A DNA stretch of 64,000 nucleotides from Burkholderia sp. WP9. Lineage in GTDB: Bacteria > Pseudomonadota > Gammaproteobacteria > Burkholderiales > Burkholderiaceae. The DNA lies in NCBI RefSeq assembly GCF_900104795.1, contig NZ_FNTG01000002.1, positions 62,001-126,000 on the forward strand, read 5' to 3'. The notes beneath the pieces are model-generated. The model worked only from the letters and a program-made list of their open reading frames with translations, was not told where the DNA came from and did not search any database. Of the stretch, positions 1 through 8,784 are shown piece after piece. Numbering within the stretch: the first letter of the stretch is position 1; each line of letters opens with the position of its first letter. Both the position numbers and the translations under genes were made by a program.

Positions 1-861
1 GCGGGTGAAGAGATTGCCGAGCCCTTGCGGCATCAGCCGGATCACGACGATAACGGTCACCAGCAGACCGATTTGTCCGAACAGCTGCCCGTAGGACGCC
101 GTCAGCGCGGTCTGGATGATCGCGAGCACGCCGGCCGCCGGTGTGGTGCCCGCGATCACGTTGGCACCACCAACCACTACCGACACGAAGGCCTGCACGA
201 TGAAATTGCTGCCCATGGTCGGCACCGCCGTCATGGTCGGCGCGTAGAGCGCGCCGGTGAGGCCCGCAAGGCCCGCGCCCAGCGCGAAGGTCAGCGTATA
301 GAGCCGGTCGGTGCGCAGACCGAGGCATTGCGCGATATTCGCGTTCTGGATCGTGGCGCGCGCGCAGACGCCGTAATTGGTTTTGAAGAACAGCAGGTAG
401 AGGCCGAACAGGATGGCGAGCGCGATACCGGGCAGCACGGCACGATACGTCGAGAACGAATACTCGCCAAGCGAAAACGAGCCGAACGGCGTGCCGATCC
501 CTTCGATCGACGGACCTGCGACCAGCAGCATGGTCTGCTGCACGATCAGGCTGATTGCCCATGTTGCCACGACGGAGTCGAACAGACGGTCATAGAGATG
601 GCGAATCACCAGCCGTTCGATGATGACGCCCGCGAGCGCCGCCGTAAGCGCGCCGGACAGCATCGCGAGCGGCAGCGGCGCACCGTGCTTCGCCGAGATG
701 ATGGTCACGTACGCGCCGCACATGATGAACTCGCCATGCGCGAGATTGATGACCCCCATCATGCCGAAAATTACCGCGAGTCCGAGCGCCGCGAGCACCA
801 GATAGGCGAAGTTGTCGCCGAACTGATAGATGAGCGAATAGAGAACCGACAAAGTGGCCAT
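1..861 (-). CDS. Branched-chain/urea/amide-type ABC transporter permease (LivH/UrtB family), 3' end cut by window
   Basis: Inner-membrane permease of a branched-chain amino-acid/urea/short-chain amide ABC importer. The reading frame runs open to the window edge (287 codons seen). It is almost wholly hydrophobic and carries the LivH-type segments GLAVIFGMMGVINLAHGEF near the N terminus and VVVGGANVIAGT later. The start is the ATG at 861-859. It lies 66 bp downstream of the binding-protein gene on the same strand, so the two are probably cotranscribed. The companion permease, ATPases and any enzyme would lie beyond the left edge. Urea, short amides and branched amino acids are all possible substrates; the amide/urea reading comes from the adjacent binding protein and its leader. 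Confidence 0.85.
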   Translation of the reverse strand, partial: MATLSVLYSLIYQFGDNFAYLVLAALGLAVIFGMMGVINLAHGEFIMCGAYVTIISAKHGAPLPLAMLSGALTAALAGVIIERLVIRHLYDRLFDSVVATWAISLIVQQTMLLVAGPSIEGIGTPFGSFSLGEYSFSTYRAVLPGIALAILFGLYLLFFKTNYGVCARATIQNANIAQCLGLRTDRLYTLTFALGAGLAGLTGALYAPTMTAVPTMGSNFIVQAFVSVVVGGANVIAGTTPAAGVLAIIQTALTASYGQLFGQIGLLVTVIVVIRLMPQGLGNLFTR

Positions 862-927
862 ACGTGCTCCACGTTCAGGAGGCCGGTGCGCGCGAGCATG
901 CTGCTTTTCCCGCGCGCCGGCTTCGGA

Positions 928-2163
928 TCAGGACTTCTTGGGCAGGTTCGACGGCGTGTATTGACGATGATCCGGCCGGTTCGGCAGATCGCAGCCGACC
1001 TTGCCGAGCCAGTAGGGCTGCACGTCTTCCCAGACCTTCGGAATCTCGACCGAGTGGTCCTCTTTCACGTGCACCAGATAAATCGTGTGACTCGCGTGAT
1101 GGCTCTTCGGATCGATGCAGACCTTGCCTTGCGCGCCGGTCGTGCAGATGTCGCCGCTTTCGAGCGCTTTGCGTACCGCGTCCTGATTCGTCGACTTCGC
1201 CTTTTCGACCGCGGCCTTGTAGAGGTAGAGGGCGTCGTAGGCGTTTGCTGCTTCCTGGTTGATGTACGGCTCATTCGGAAACTTCGCGTGGAAGCGCTTC
1301 TTGAAGTCGTTGCTGGCGGGCGAATCGACCTCTTCGACGTAGTTCGCCGTCACGTACATGTCCTTCAGCGCAGGCGGTTTGAAGCGCTTGTGCTCATAGG
1401 CCTGACCGACGTTCACCGAACTCGCCATCGGCAGATTCAGATGCGCCGACGCCTGCTGCTCGTAGTACGAAGACTGATTCGCGCCGACCAGCAGTGTGAC
1501 CACGAAGTCGGGCTTCGCCTTCTGGATGTTCTGAATGGTCTGGCCGAACTGCGATACCGACAGAGGAATGAACTCCTCGCCGACCATCGTGCCGCCGTTT
1601 TCCTTGACGATGTTGCGTACCCACTCCGCCGAAATCTGCCCGAAGTTGTAGTCGGCCGCGATGGTGTATACCTTCTTGCCGTACTTCTGCATCATCCACG
1701 GAATGAGCGTCGAAAATTGTTGCTCGGGCACCGCGCCGGTAACGAAGGTGTTCGAATCGCAGACGCCGCCTTCGTACTGATTGTCGTACCAGTAGAGCTG
1801 ATGCGCGCGGTCCATGATCGGGCGGATCGCCTCGCGCGATGCGCTGGAGAACGCGCCGAAAATTACATCCGGCTTGTCGGTCTGCACGAGCCGTCGGGCC
1901 AGTTCCTGAAACTTGGTGTTGTCCGACTGTGTGTCGTAAGCGATCAGCTTCACCGGGCGGCCGAGAATGCCGCCCTTCGCGTTGATCTCGTCGACGGCGA
2001 GTTCCGTGGCGTGAATCTTGGGAATCGTGGCCAGTGCGAAATTCCCCGAGGCGTCTTCGAGCAAGCCGATCTTTACGGGATCAGCGGCGCTCGAAGCGAG
2101 CGAAGTCAGTGCGAGTCCTGCGGTAAGGGCGAGACGCATCCAGCCCGACAGCTTCAGCAACAT
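928..2163 (-). CDS. ABC transporter periplasmic binding protein, AmiC/FmdD/UrtA-like (amide or urea)
   Basis: Periplasmic type I binding protein expected to deliver an amide or urea to the adjacent permease. A signal peptide covers about residues 1-27 (MLLKLSGWMRLALTAGLALT then a small-residue cleavage region). The mature part opens with VKIGLLEDASGNFA and has the TELAVDEINAKGGILGRPV block typical of the family. I chose the ATG at 2163 because it opens a normal signal peptide. An in-frame extension to 2223 runs through the leader terminator hairpin and is unlikely to be translated. The protein is about 411 residues, normal for the family. A promoter and an ANTAR-like leader precede it, suggesting control by transcription antitermination. 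Confidence 0.85.
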   Translation of the reverse strand: MLLKLSGWMRLALTAGLALTSLASSAADPVKIGLLEDASGNFALATIPKIHATELAVDEINAKGGILGRPVKLIAYDTQSDNTKFQELARRLVQTDKPDVIFGAFSSASREAIRPIMDRAHQLYWYDNQYEGGVCDSNTFVTGAVPEQQFSTLIPWMMQKYGKKVYTIAADYNFGQISAEWVRNIVKENGGTMVGEEFIPLSVSQFGQTIQNIQKAKPDFVVTLLVGANQSSYYEQQASAHLNLPMASSVNVGQAYEHKRFKPPALKDMYVTANYVEEVDSPASNDFKKRFHAKFPNEPYINQEAANAYDALYLYKAAVEKAKSTNQDAVRKALESGDICTTGAQGKVCIDPKSHHASHTIYLVHVKEDHSVEIPKVWEDVQPYWLGKVGCDLPNRPDHRQYTPSNLPKKS

Positions 2164-2223
2164 GCGGGTTCTCCAGAGATGGGCGCCAGACGTGAGCGCT
2201 GGAACAAGGAAAAAAACGGGCAC

Positions 2224-2263
2224 AAAAAAAGCCCCCTGACGAACGGCGCGTTCGTCAGGGGGC
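2224..2263 (-). terminator. Intrinsic terminator inside the 5' leader of the binding-protein gene
   Basis: On the minus strand a perfect 15-bp stem (arms 2263-2249 and 2245-2231, three-base loop) is followed at once by seven T residues (2230-2224). It sits between the promoter at 2319-2348 and the start codon at 2163, so it must be bypassed for the operon to be expressed. This is the arrangement of a leader attenuator, not of an end-of-operon terminator. Confidence 0.85.
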
Positions 2264-2308
2264 TTCTGTGCCGGGTCCTCGGGCGGACATCTTTGTCGGG
2301 CCTCGAGG
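2261..2308 (-). promoter_or_regulatory. Candidate ANTAR-type two-hairpin antitermination element
   Basis: Reading the minus strand, hairpin P1 (2308-2277) has outer stem CCTCG/CGAGG, then GGC/GCC, then GAC/GTC closing a hexaloop AAAGAT. Hairpin P2 (2272-2261) has stem GGC/GCC closing a hexaloop ACAGAA. Both loops have A at position 1 and G at position 4, the known ANTAR-binding signature. The 3' arm of P2 is the first three bases of the terminator 5' arm, so P2 and the terminator exclude each other. P2's stem is only three pairs by eye. An AmiR/NasR-type regulator is inferred; none is encoded in the window. Confidence 0.6.
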
Positions 2309-2318
2309 GAGTGACTTG

Positions 2319-2348
2319 AGTCTAAAACGCCATATTTTTATTTGTCAA
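2319..2348 (-). promoter_or_regulatory. Sigma-70 promoter of the binding-protein/permease operon
   Basis: The minus strand carries a consensus -35 TTGACA (2348-2343), an 18-bp AT-rich spacer and a -10 TAGACT (2324-2319). Transcription would start near 2311, just before the ANTAR-like hairpins. A strong promoter with a downstream attenuator is consistent with on/off control at termination. Confidence 0.65.
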
Positions 2349-2887
2349 CTGCAGTCAAAAATTTTGAGGGGCCTTGCGAGAGGGGGCTGGGCGGGGGCAA
2401 GTCGATACCGGGTTCTCCGATTGGTGAAGCGTGGTGGAGTTAGCGGCGTTGTCCGACTGACCGACATTAAATGATGCTGTTACGGATGGCGCCGCCTGCT
2501 TTCTTCCTCAACTATTCGCTGACAGCGGTTGCAAACGTCTGCAGCCGGCGTCGACGAATGGGCACTTTCGACACTGAAGGGACGCCTGGATACGCGGCCG
2601 GGTGTCCGTTTGCGAGAGAACCTGGTCAAGACCGGGAATCATGGTTGCGGCTATCATCGCGATATGAACGGCAACCGTATAGCGGATCGCCTGCACGGTA
2701 TTGGCGTAAATAGGGTCCCAGAGGGTTCGCAGACACGATCGGCGCGAAGTCTTCTGGCAAAAAGGTACGTTGCACGCAATTTCGGCGCCGCACAGCTGTG
2801 GACCAATTAATTGCTCCCACAACTTCGTCGATAAGGTGACGTGCAACCGTATCGACGTCGAAACCGTGAATTCCAGAATCGAGAAAA
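2349..2887. other. Gene-free interval
   Basis: About 540 bp between the divergent amide-transport operon and the MFS gene. Open frames here overlap on both strands without a good ribosome site or recognisable family. I see no repeat, hairpin or RNA gene that I can support. Confidence 0.5.
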
Positions 2888-4096
2888 ATGCAAAGCGACA
2901 TCAAGCCTCGCCCCCGCACACTCAGTCAGATTCCCAAAGGTATCTGGTTGCTCGGCTTCGTCAGCATGTTCATGGACATCTCGTCGGAGATGATCCACAG
3001 CCTCCTTCCGATGTTCCTGGTGACGAGTCTAGGGGCAAGCGCCGTGATGGTTGGCCTCATTGAAGGCGTCGCCGAAGCGACCTCGCCCATCGTAAAAATC
3101 TTTTCCGGCGCGCTAAGCGACTACCTTGGCAACCGGAAATGGCTCGCTGTCATTGGTTACGGCATGGGCGCGCTGAGTAAGCCGCTATTTGCACTAGCAC
3201 CGACAGCGGGAATTGTCCTGACAGCGCGAGTGGCAGACCGAATCGGCAAAGGCGTGCGAGGCGCGCCGCGCGATGCGCTCGTGGCCGATATCACTCCCCC
3301 GCACCTGCGCGGCGCTGCGTATGGCCTTCGCCAGTCGCTGGACACTGTCGGCGCGTTTTTGGGTCCGTTGCTCGCCGCCGGCTTGATGGTGCTTTGGGCA
3401 AACGACTTCCGCATGGTGTTCTGGGTGGCGGTCATTCCCGGCATCGTCGCAGTCGGATTGCTTGTGATTGGCGTTAGGGAACCTACGCATCGGTCAAGCG
3501 CGACGCGCGTCAATCCGTTGAAACTCGAAAACCTGAAGAAGCTGAGCGGGTCGTACTGGTGGGTGGTATTTGTCGGCGCGGTTTTCGCGATTGCTCGGTT
3601 CAGCGAAGCATTTCTCGTCCTGCGCGCGATGCAAGGGGGTATACCCGTGGCGCTAGTACCACTCGTCATGGTAGTTATGAACCTGGTGTATTCAGCGTCA
3701 GCTTACCCCTTTGGCAAGCTAGCCGACTCCATGAGCCACACCCGACTACTGGCCATTGGTCTCGTCGTACTGATTCTGTCGGATGTCGTGCTTGCGCACG
3801 GAAGTCACTGGCCAGTCGTGCTAACCGGCGTCGCTCTGTGGGGCTTGCATCTGGGCCTCACGCAAGGTTTGCTGGCGACCATGGTTGCGAAAGCTGCGCC
3901 GCCCGATCTGAAAGGGACAGCGTTTGGTTTCTTCAATCTCACTGGTGGATTGGCGACTCTTGTGGCAAGCCTCGTGGCCGGTGAGCTCTGGGACAGGTTG
4001 GGAGCAAGCGCAACATTTTATGCGGGAGCGGGATTCTGTATCGCGACGCTGATTGCGCTCTTTGTCATGACGCATTCTCCTTGGGATGAAACATGA
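2888..4096 (+). CDS. Major facilitator superfamily transporter
   Basis: Inner-membrane secondary transporter of 402 residues with about 12 hydrophobic segments. Family markers are DISSEMIHSLLPMFL in the first segment and the loop motif ARVADRIGKGVRGAPRDAL between segments 4 and 5, which is typical of a broad MFS subgroup often found beside stress and metal genes. The substrate cannot be read from the sequence. The start at 2888 gives the usual N terminus, with a short purine-rich stretch before it. It stands alone on the plus strand, followed by a 205-bp interval before the CreA-family gene. Confidence 0.85.
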   Translation: MQSDIKPRPRTLSQIPKGIWLLGFVSMFMDISSEMIHSLLPMFLVTSLGASAVMVGLIEGVAEATSPIVKIFSGALSDYLGNRKWLAVIGYGMGALSKPLFALAPTAGIVLTARVADRIGKGVRGAPRDALVADITPPHLRGAAYGLRQSLDTVGAFLGPLLAAGLMVLWANDFRMVFWVAVIPGIVAVGLLVIGVREPTHRSSATRVNPLKLENLKKLSGSYWWVVFVGAVFAIARFSEAFLVLRAMQGGIPVALVPLVMVVMNLVYSASAYPFGKLADSMSHTRLLAIGLVVLILSDVVLAHGSHWPVVLTGVALWGLHLGLTQGLLATMVAKAAPPDLKGTAFGFFNLTGGLATLVASLVAGELWDRLGASATFYAGAGFCIATLIALFVMTHSPWDET

Positions 4097-4194
4097 ACTG
4101 ACACTGGACAAAAAATGTTCAGTCCGGTGCCGACAAGCGCCCCATCCGTACCAGGTACCCACTTTCAGAATGGCGCCAGGTGAACGCGCAGGCG

Positions 4195-4208
4195 TTGACC
4201 TGCGTCAA
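4195..4208 (+). promoter_or_regulatory. FNR/CRP-family-like dyad upstream of creA
   Basis: TTGAC-CTGC-GTCAA, a perfect 5-bp inverted repeat with 4-bp spacer. A possible -10 (TAGCCT, 4230-4235) would place the dyad centre near -41, the spacing of class II FNR/CRP activation. The same dyad recurs twice near 9.2-9.3 kb. Confidence 0.5.
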
Positions 4209-4301
4209 GTAGCTGAATTCCCGGTGAAATAGCCTGAATCAGCTATCCATCGCTGCGACGTTGCGCGATCGGCGATCTGACTACCGAATACCCGGAGGTG
4301 G

Positions 4302-4784
4302 ATGATGATCAAGCTGGTTTCAGGGCGGGCAAGCATTCTGGGCGCACTACTGATATTTTCGTCTACCACTGCAGTGATAGCCAAAGAGCTGGCGACGATT
4401 GAAACACATAGCCAGCGATATGGTTCTCACATCGCCATTTCGGCTTACGACGATCCTCTCGTGAAAGGCGTGACATGCTATGTGTCAGAGTCGAATTCCG
4501 ATGGCGCGCTGGGAAGTGGACGGATCAGTCATGGGGCTGATCTGACGGCATCCTGCCATCAGACAGGCAACATCCGGGTTGCCGAAGCTGTTCCCAGGCA
4601 AGCGCAGGTATTCACGACCGAAACAGACCCAAGTTTCGACTCGCTCCATATCATCCGCGTGCTGGACACCGAGCGGCACTCACTTGTCTACTTCACCTAC
4701 TCTGAAAGCGAGGTTGCAGGGGATCTGCCGGGCCGCATCTACGTGATCAGGTTGCCGCCAGGCCCCCGGATGCCCACCAGATAG
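4302..4784 (+). CDS. creA: CreA-family exported protein
   Basis: Small periplasmic protein of unknown biochemical role, 160 residues. A signal peptide spans about residues 1-27 (basic start, hydrophobic core, cleavage after VIAKE region). The mature part has the CreA hallmarks YDDPLVKGVTCYVS and the later ASCHQTG and FDSLHIIRVLD segments. Two cysteines, one in each of the first two motifs, could form a disulfide. A clear ribosome site (GGAGGTG) precedes the ATG at 4302; a second ATG follows immediately. The upstream FNR/CRP-like dyad suggests oxygen- or redox-linked expression. Confidence 0.8.
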   Translation: MMIKLVSGRASILGALLIFSSTTAVIAKELATIETHSQRYGSHIAISAYDDPLVKGVTCYVSESNSDGALGSGRISHGADLTASCHQTGNIRVAEAVPRQAQVFTTETDPSFDSLHIIRVLDTERHSLVYFTYSESEVAGDLPGRIYVIRLPPGPRMPTR

Positions 4785-4892
4785 ATAAGCTATCGCGCCT
4801 TCTATCCCCTGTCTCGCGGCCACGACTGCCGTAATGACGCCAGCGTCCCCTGGCTACAATTTCAATGGAATTGAGCGGTTACGAGGATCAAC

Positions 4893-5762
4893 ATGGAGAT
4901 CAACTCGCGAGAGTTTCGTGTCCCGGAAGGTGGAAGAGTCAAGCTCGAAAAATGGCCGACAAAAGTGGATCCCGTGTACAAGTCACGAGATCACTATCAG
5001 CAATTGCTTGGTGAGCATGTCGGCCGCCTGAGTGCTTTACAGCAGTTGCTTTATGCGAGCAATCGGTATGCGATTTTGCTGATCTTCCAGGCGATGGACG
5101 CGGCCGGTAAGGACGGCGCCATCAAGCATGTCATGTCTGGCGTGAACCCGCAGGGATGCCAGGTATTCAGCTTCAAACATCCCAGCGCCACTGAGTTGCA
5201 GCATGACTTTCTGTGGCGCACCACCCGCGATCTGCCAGAGCGCGGTCGAATCGGCATCTTCAACCGGTCGTACTACGAGGAAGTGTTGATCGCACGCGTC
5301 CATCCCGAGATTCTTCATAACGAGGGCCTTCCAGATGCACTGCTTGATGAGAAGACCGTGTGGCATGACCGCTATCGTTCAATCCAGGATCTGGAGTTGC
5401 ACCTCTGCGGAAATGGCACGCGAATCGTCAAGTTTTACCTTCACATCTCCAAGGAAGAGCAGCGCAAACGCTTTCTGCAGCGTATCGACGACCCTGAGAA
5501 AAACTGGAAATTCAGTGTTGCGGATGTCGAGGAGCGGAAGTACTGGAAACAGTATATGAAGGCCTATGAGGAATGCTTCAATGCAACGAGCACCCAACGC
5601 GCTCCCTGGTACATCGTGCCAGCTGACGACAAGGAGAACGCGAGGCTGATCGTGTCGAGAGTCGTACTTGAGACGCTTGAGGAACTCGAAATGACCTATC
5701 CAAAGGCGAACGCCGAACGTAGAAAGGAATTGCAGTCAATTCGCGCGGAGCTTGAAAAATAA
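4893..5762 (+). CDS. ppk2: Polyphosphate kinase 2 family protein
   Basis: Cytosolic P-loop kinase predicted to transfer phosphate between polyphosphate and nucleoside mono- or diphosphates. It is a 289-residue single-domain form. The Walker A-like loop MDAAGKDG is at about residues 68-75 and the Walker B-like IFNRSYYE at about 122-129, followed by VLIARVHPE, a standard PPK2 block. The lid region contains [21 protein letters not shown]. Whether it prefers ADP, GDP or AMP cannot be decided from these motifs. The start at 4893 lies after a GAGGATCAAC ribosome site. It faces the cation diffusion facilitator gene convergently. Confidence 0.9.
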   Translation: MEINSREFRVPEGGRVKLEKWPTKVDPVYKSRDHYQQLLGEHVGRLSALQQLLYASNRYAILLIFQAMDAAGKDGAIKHVMSGVNPQGCQVFSFKHPSATELQHDFLWRTTRDLPERGRIGIFNRSYYEEVLIARVHPEILHNEGLPDALLDEKTVWHDRYRSIQDLELHLCGNGTRIVKFYLHISKEEQRKRFLQRIDDPEKNWKFSVADVEERKYWKQYMKAYEECFNATSTQRAPWYIVPADDKENARLIVSRVVLETLEELEMTYPKANAERRKELQSIRAELEK

Positions 5763-5774
5763 GGAATGGGAAAT

Positions 5775-5814
5775 GAGCGAAGTCGAGACTTGAAATCGAC
5801 GCTCGACGTCGCTC
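5775..5814. terminator. Hairpin between convergent ppk2 and CDF genes
   Basis: Arms 5775-5787 and 5802-5814 match at 12 of 13 positions with a 14-base loop. There is no T tract on either side, so it may be a Rho-assisted or RNA-stabilising hairpin at the shared 3' end of the two genes. Confidence 0.5.
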
Positions 5815-5818
5815 GCCG

Positions 5819-6784
5819 CTATATCGCCGTGTCGCCTCGATGCGTCGAAGTCATGGGCGCGGTGACGCCCAGACGCCGCGGATCGACATGGGTCATCACG
5901 TTGAGCACGCGGTGGCGCGCCATCACGCAAGCACGCGCCGCGACTGCGATGTCGTGCCCCTGCTCGACCGACAAATCGGCATCGATCTCCAGATGCACAT
6001 CAACGAGGATCATGTCCCCCATCTTGCGCGTGCGCAGATCATGTACGCCGAGTATGCCCGGCGTCGCGCGCAGCGTTTCAGTGATGGCCTGCACCTCCGC
6101 GGCATCGGCCGCCCTGTCCATCAGGTCGTGCAATGCATCCCAGCCGAAGGACCCGCCCATCTTCACCACCATGCCGCCGACGATCAGCGCGGCGACCGGA
6201 TCCAGCAACGGATAGCCGGCAAGGTTACCGACAATGCCCAGTGCGACAACGAGAGAAGAAGCCGCGTCCGAGCGCGCGTGCCATGCGTTGGCGACCAGCA
6301 TGCTCGATTTCACGCGCGTCGCAGCCGCAAGCATGTAGCGAAACAGGCTTTCCTTCGCGACGAGAGCGGCAAGTGCGACCCAGAGCGCCGCGAGATGCAC
6401 GGACTGGATCGTCTCGGGACGTTCGAGTTTCAGGACCGCGGACCAGAGCATCCCACCGCCGACCAGCAGCAGAATCAATGCGAGCGCAAGCGATGCGCCA
6501 GTCTCGAAACGTTGATGACCGTATGGATGGTTCGCGTCGACTGGCTTCCTGCTGTGGTGACTGGCCAGCAACACGACGAAATCAGCGATCAGATCCGACA
6601 GCGAATGAATTCCGTCGGCGATCAATCCCTGCGAGCGGGACAGGATGCCCGTGATCACCTGCCCGATGCTCAGGGCGAGATTCACCGCGACGCTGACCCA
6701 CGTGCTGCGAGACGCCGCCGCGGCGCTGGCGGAGGCATCTACGGTCTCGTCTTCCGGAAAAATCGGGGATGTGTCCTGTTTCAT
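5819..6784 (-). CDS. Cation diffusion facilitator (FieF-like) metal efflux protein
   Basis: Inner-membrane divalent-metal/proton antiporter of 321 residues. It has the CDF signature DGIHSLSDLIADF in the second membrane segment, the loop motif HPYGHQRFE, a later HARSDAASS metal-site segment, and a C-terminal cytosolic dimerisation domain (DVHLEIDADLS). I chose the ATG at 6784 because a ribosome site (AGG) sits about 8 bases upstream and the protein then begins with a normal soluble N terminus. An in-frame extension to 6979 has no family match. Iron, zinc, cobalt or manganese are all possible substrates. Confidence 0.85.
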   Translation of the reverse strand: MKQDTSPIFPEDETVDASASAAAASRSTWVSVAVNLALSIGQVITGILSRSQGLIADGIHSLSDLIADFVVLLASHHSRKPVDANHPYGHQRFETGASLALALILLLVGGGMLWSAVLKLERPETIQSVHLAALWVALAALVAKESLFRYMLAAATRVKSSMLVANAWHARSDAASSLVVALGIVGNLAGYPLLDPVAALIVGGMVVKMGGSFGWDALHDLMDRAADAAEVQAITETLRATPGILGVHDLRTRKMGDMILVDVHLEIDADLSVEQGHDIAVAARACVMARHRVLNVMTHVDPRRLGVTAPMTSTHRGDTAI

Positions 6785-6995
6785 TTCATGCCTGTCGCAG
6801 TGGGATGTCGGGTGAGATGAACGCCCACCTTGTTTGACCGCCAGAGTTTTGGCAGTTGTTTTTTGGAGTTCGACTGCGATGTCCGGCTGGCCGCGTCCAC
6901 AAAAACCAGTCCACGATGCAGAGCAATTCGTCCCGCCATAGGTACGAGTGCGGAACGCTACCACGCTCGCTTTGCGCACGCACGGCGCGCCCTCG

Positions 6996-8771
6996 CTAGG
7001 CGCTTTTCTGCTCTATCTGGTGGCCGCGGACCAACTCTTCCAACCCTCGTAGCCCGACGGGTGGACGCGCCTGCCACGGCAACAAAGCGGCCCGAATCGA
7101 ATCCTGCTCCATAACGCGCGCGATGAATGGCATTTCGTAGCGCCCGCGCTCGGCGAGGGCCGGATCGTGGGTTCCGCTTGCGAGCAGACTCTGGTCAATG
7201 ACCCAGGCGTATGGCTCGATCTGTGCCCGACGCAGGTCGGCTTGCAGTCGTTCTGCTTCATGAACTGGCGTCGCTTCGGCGAGCGTCACGATAAGCACGT
7301 GCGTGAACTGCGGGTCTCTAAGCCGCGGCAGAAGCTGACGAACCGCTTCGGGCATATCGCCTTGCGTACGCATGACTTCGCGATGATAGGCCTCTGCTGA
7401 ATCCATGAGCAGAATGGTGTGTCCGGTTGGAGCCGTGTCGAGTATCACGAAAGCGTTCCGGGCCTCATCCACCGTGCGCGCGAATGCGCGAAAAACCGCT
7501 ATCTCCTCGGTGCACGGCGACCGCAGGTCTTCCTCAAGCATCGCCTTCCCTTGCGCATCGAGTTGAGTCCCGGCCTTGGCGAGGACCTCAGCGCGATAGC
7601 GGCTAACCTCCAGTTCCGGGTCGATGCGACTCACACTCAGGCCTGGAAGGGATTCCTGGAGCGTCCATGCTACGTGCGCGGCCGGGTCTGTGGTGGAAAG
7701 CAGGACTGCATGGCCGCGCTGCGCCAGTTCAAGCGCTATCGCCGCAGCCACGGTCGTCTTGCCGACGCCGCCCTTGCCCATCGTCATGACAAGGCCATGC
7801 CCCGCCTTCTCGAGCTCGTCAATGAGCGGCAGAAGTCCGCCAGGCAATTCCACGCCAGGACGGACATCGACGCTGGGCGTGGCAATCCGCGCCGGGTGCA
7901 AATACGCGTCTAACGCGGCCAGTCCAGCCAGTCCCTTGGGAATAAAACCCGTTTCGCTTCGCGGAAGTACGGCGAGACCCGGTGGCATTGCCTTGACGGC
8001 TGCAGCCTGCTGTTCTTCCATCGCACAAGCAATGTCATCGTCAGAAGAGACCGCCTTGAAGACACCATTGACCGCGAGCACCAGGTTTCGAACCCCCAGG
8101 TCGGCCAGTTCGACACGGGTTCGCTCCGCCTCACGGAATGCGGACGCCTCCGGCCTCGCCACGAGGACCACGGTAGTGCGGTCGTGATCGGTCAATTGGG
8201 CAACGGCGGCGGCGTATAGTTGCCTGTTTTGCTCGAGGCCTGCCAACGGGCCCAAGCACGAATTGCCGGTTGTGTTAGTCGACAGGAAGTTACTCCAGGC
8301 CGACGGCAGCGTGAGCAAACGCAAGGTGTGCCCTGTCGGGGCAGTGTCGAAGATGACGTGGTCATACGCCTTCGCGGTGATACTACCGCCCAGCAGTTCG
8401 GCAAACGCATCGAATGCCGCTATCTCGACCGTGCAGCCACCAGAAAACTGCTCCTCCATGCTGCGAATTGCCGCATCGGGCAACACGCCTCGATAGGGAG
8501 CAACCATTCGCTCGCGGTAGGCAGCCGCAGCGAGCTCGGGGTCGATATTCAACGCATGGAGGTTGGGGAACCCGTTGACCGGGGTCGGCTGCCCACAGAG
8601 TTGAGTCTCGAGCACCTCGTCGAGATTCGAAGCCGGGTCGGTGCTGACAAGCAGCACGGCCTTACCCTTTTCAGCCAGTTGCAGCGCCGTTGCGCAGGCG
8701 AGCGACGTTTTGCCGACGCCGCCCTTGCCGGTGAAAAAGAGATGGCGAGTTGTAACGGCAGGAAGTGTCAT
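6996..8771 (-). CDS. arsA: ArsA, two-domain arsenite/antimonite-stimulated ATPase
   Basis: Cytosolic ATPase that energises arsenite export. Its 591 residues form the usual tandem of two homologous halves. The deviant Walker A loops are GKGGVGKT at about 15-22 and GKGGVGKTT at about 332-340. The signature DTAP(T)GHT repeats follow in each half. The three metalloid-binding cysteines of the family are present at residues 113 (GGCTVEI), 172 (NSCLGP) and 420 (SPCTEE), matching E. coli ArsA Cys113, 172 and 422. It lies 13 bp downstream of arsD. No arsB or Acr3 pump gene is in the window, which is unusual. Confidence 0.95.
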   Translation of the reverse strand: MTLPAVTTRHLFFTGKGGVGKTSLACATALQLAEKGKAVLLVSTDPASNLDEVLETQLCGQPTPVNGFPNLHALNIDPELAAAAYRERMVAPYRGVLPDAAIRSMEEQFSGGCTVEIAAFDAFAELLGGSITAKAYDHVIFDTAPTGHTLRLLTLPSAWSNFLSTNTTGNSCLGPLAGLEQNRQLYAAAVAQLTDHDRTTVVLVARPEASAFREAERTRVELADLGVRNLVLAVNGVFKAVSSDDDIACAMEEQQAAAVKAMPPGLAVLPRSETGFIPKGLAGLAALDAYLHPARIATPSVDVRPGVELPGGLLPLIDELEKAGHGLVMTMGKGGVGKTTVAAAIALELAQRGHAVLLSTTDPAAHVAWTLQESLPGLSVSRIDPELEVSRYRAEVLAKAGTQLDAQGKAMLEEDLRSPCTEEIAVFRAFARTVDEARNAFVILDTAPTGHTILLMDSAEAYHREVMRTQGDMPEAVRQLLPRLRDPQFTHVLIVTLAEATPVHEAERLQADLRRAQIEPYAWVIDQSLLASGTHDPALAERGRYEMPFIARVMEQDSIRAALLPWQARPPVGLRGLEELVRGHQIEQKSA

Positions 8772-8784
8772 ATCGGTGTGCCGG

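Noticed and set aside
25..2319. 764-codon plus-strand open frame
   Set aside because: It is antisense to the permease and binding-protein genes, is very rich in Arg/His/Asp, and runs through the leader hairpins. It is a high-GC shadow frame.
2508..2846. Possible minus-strand gene in the gap before the MFS gene
   Set aside because: A few segments look protein-like (around AVHIAMIAATMIPGLDQVL), but there is no ribosome site, and competing frames cover the same DNA. Not enough to annotate.
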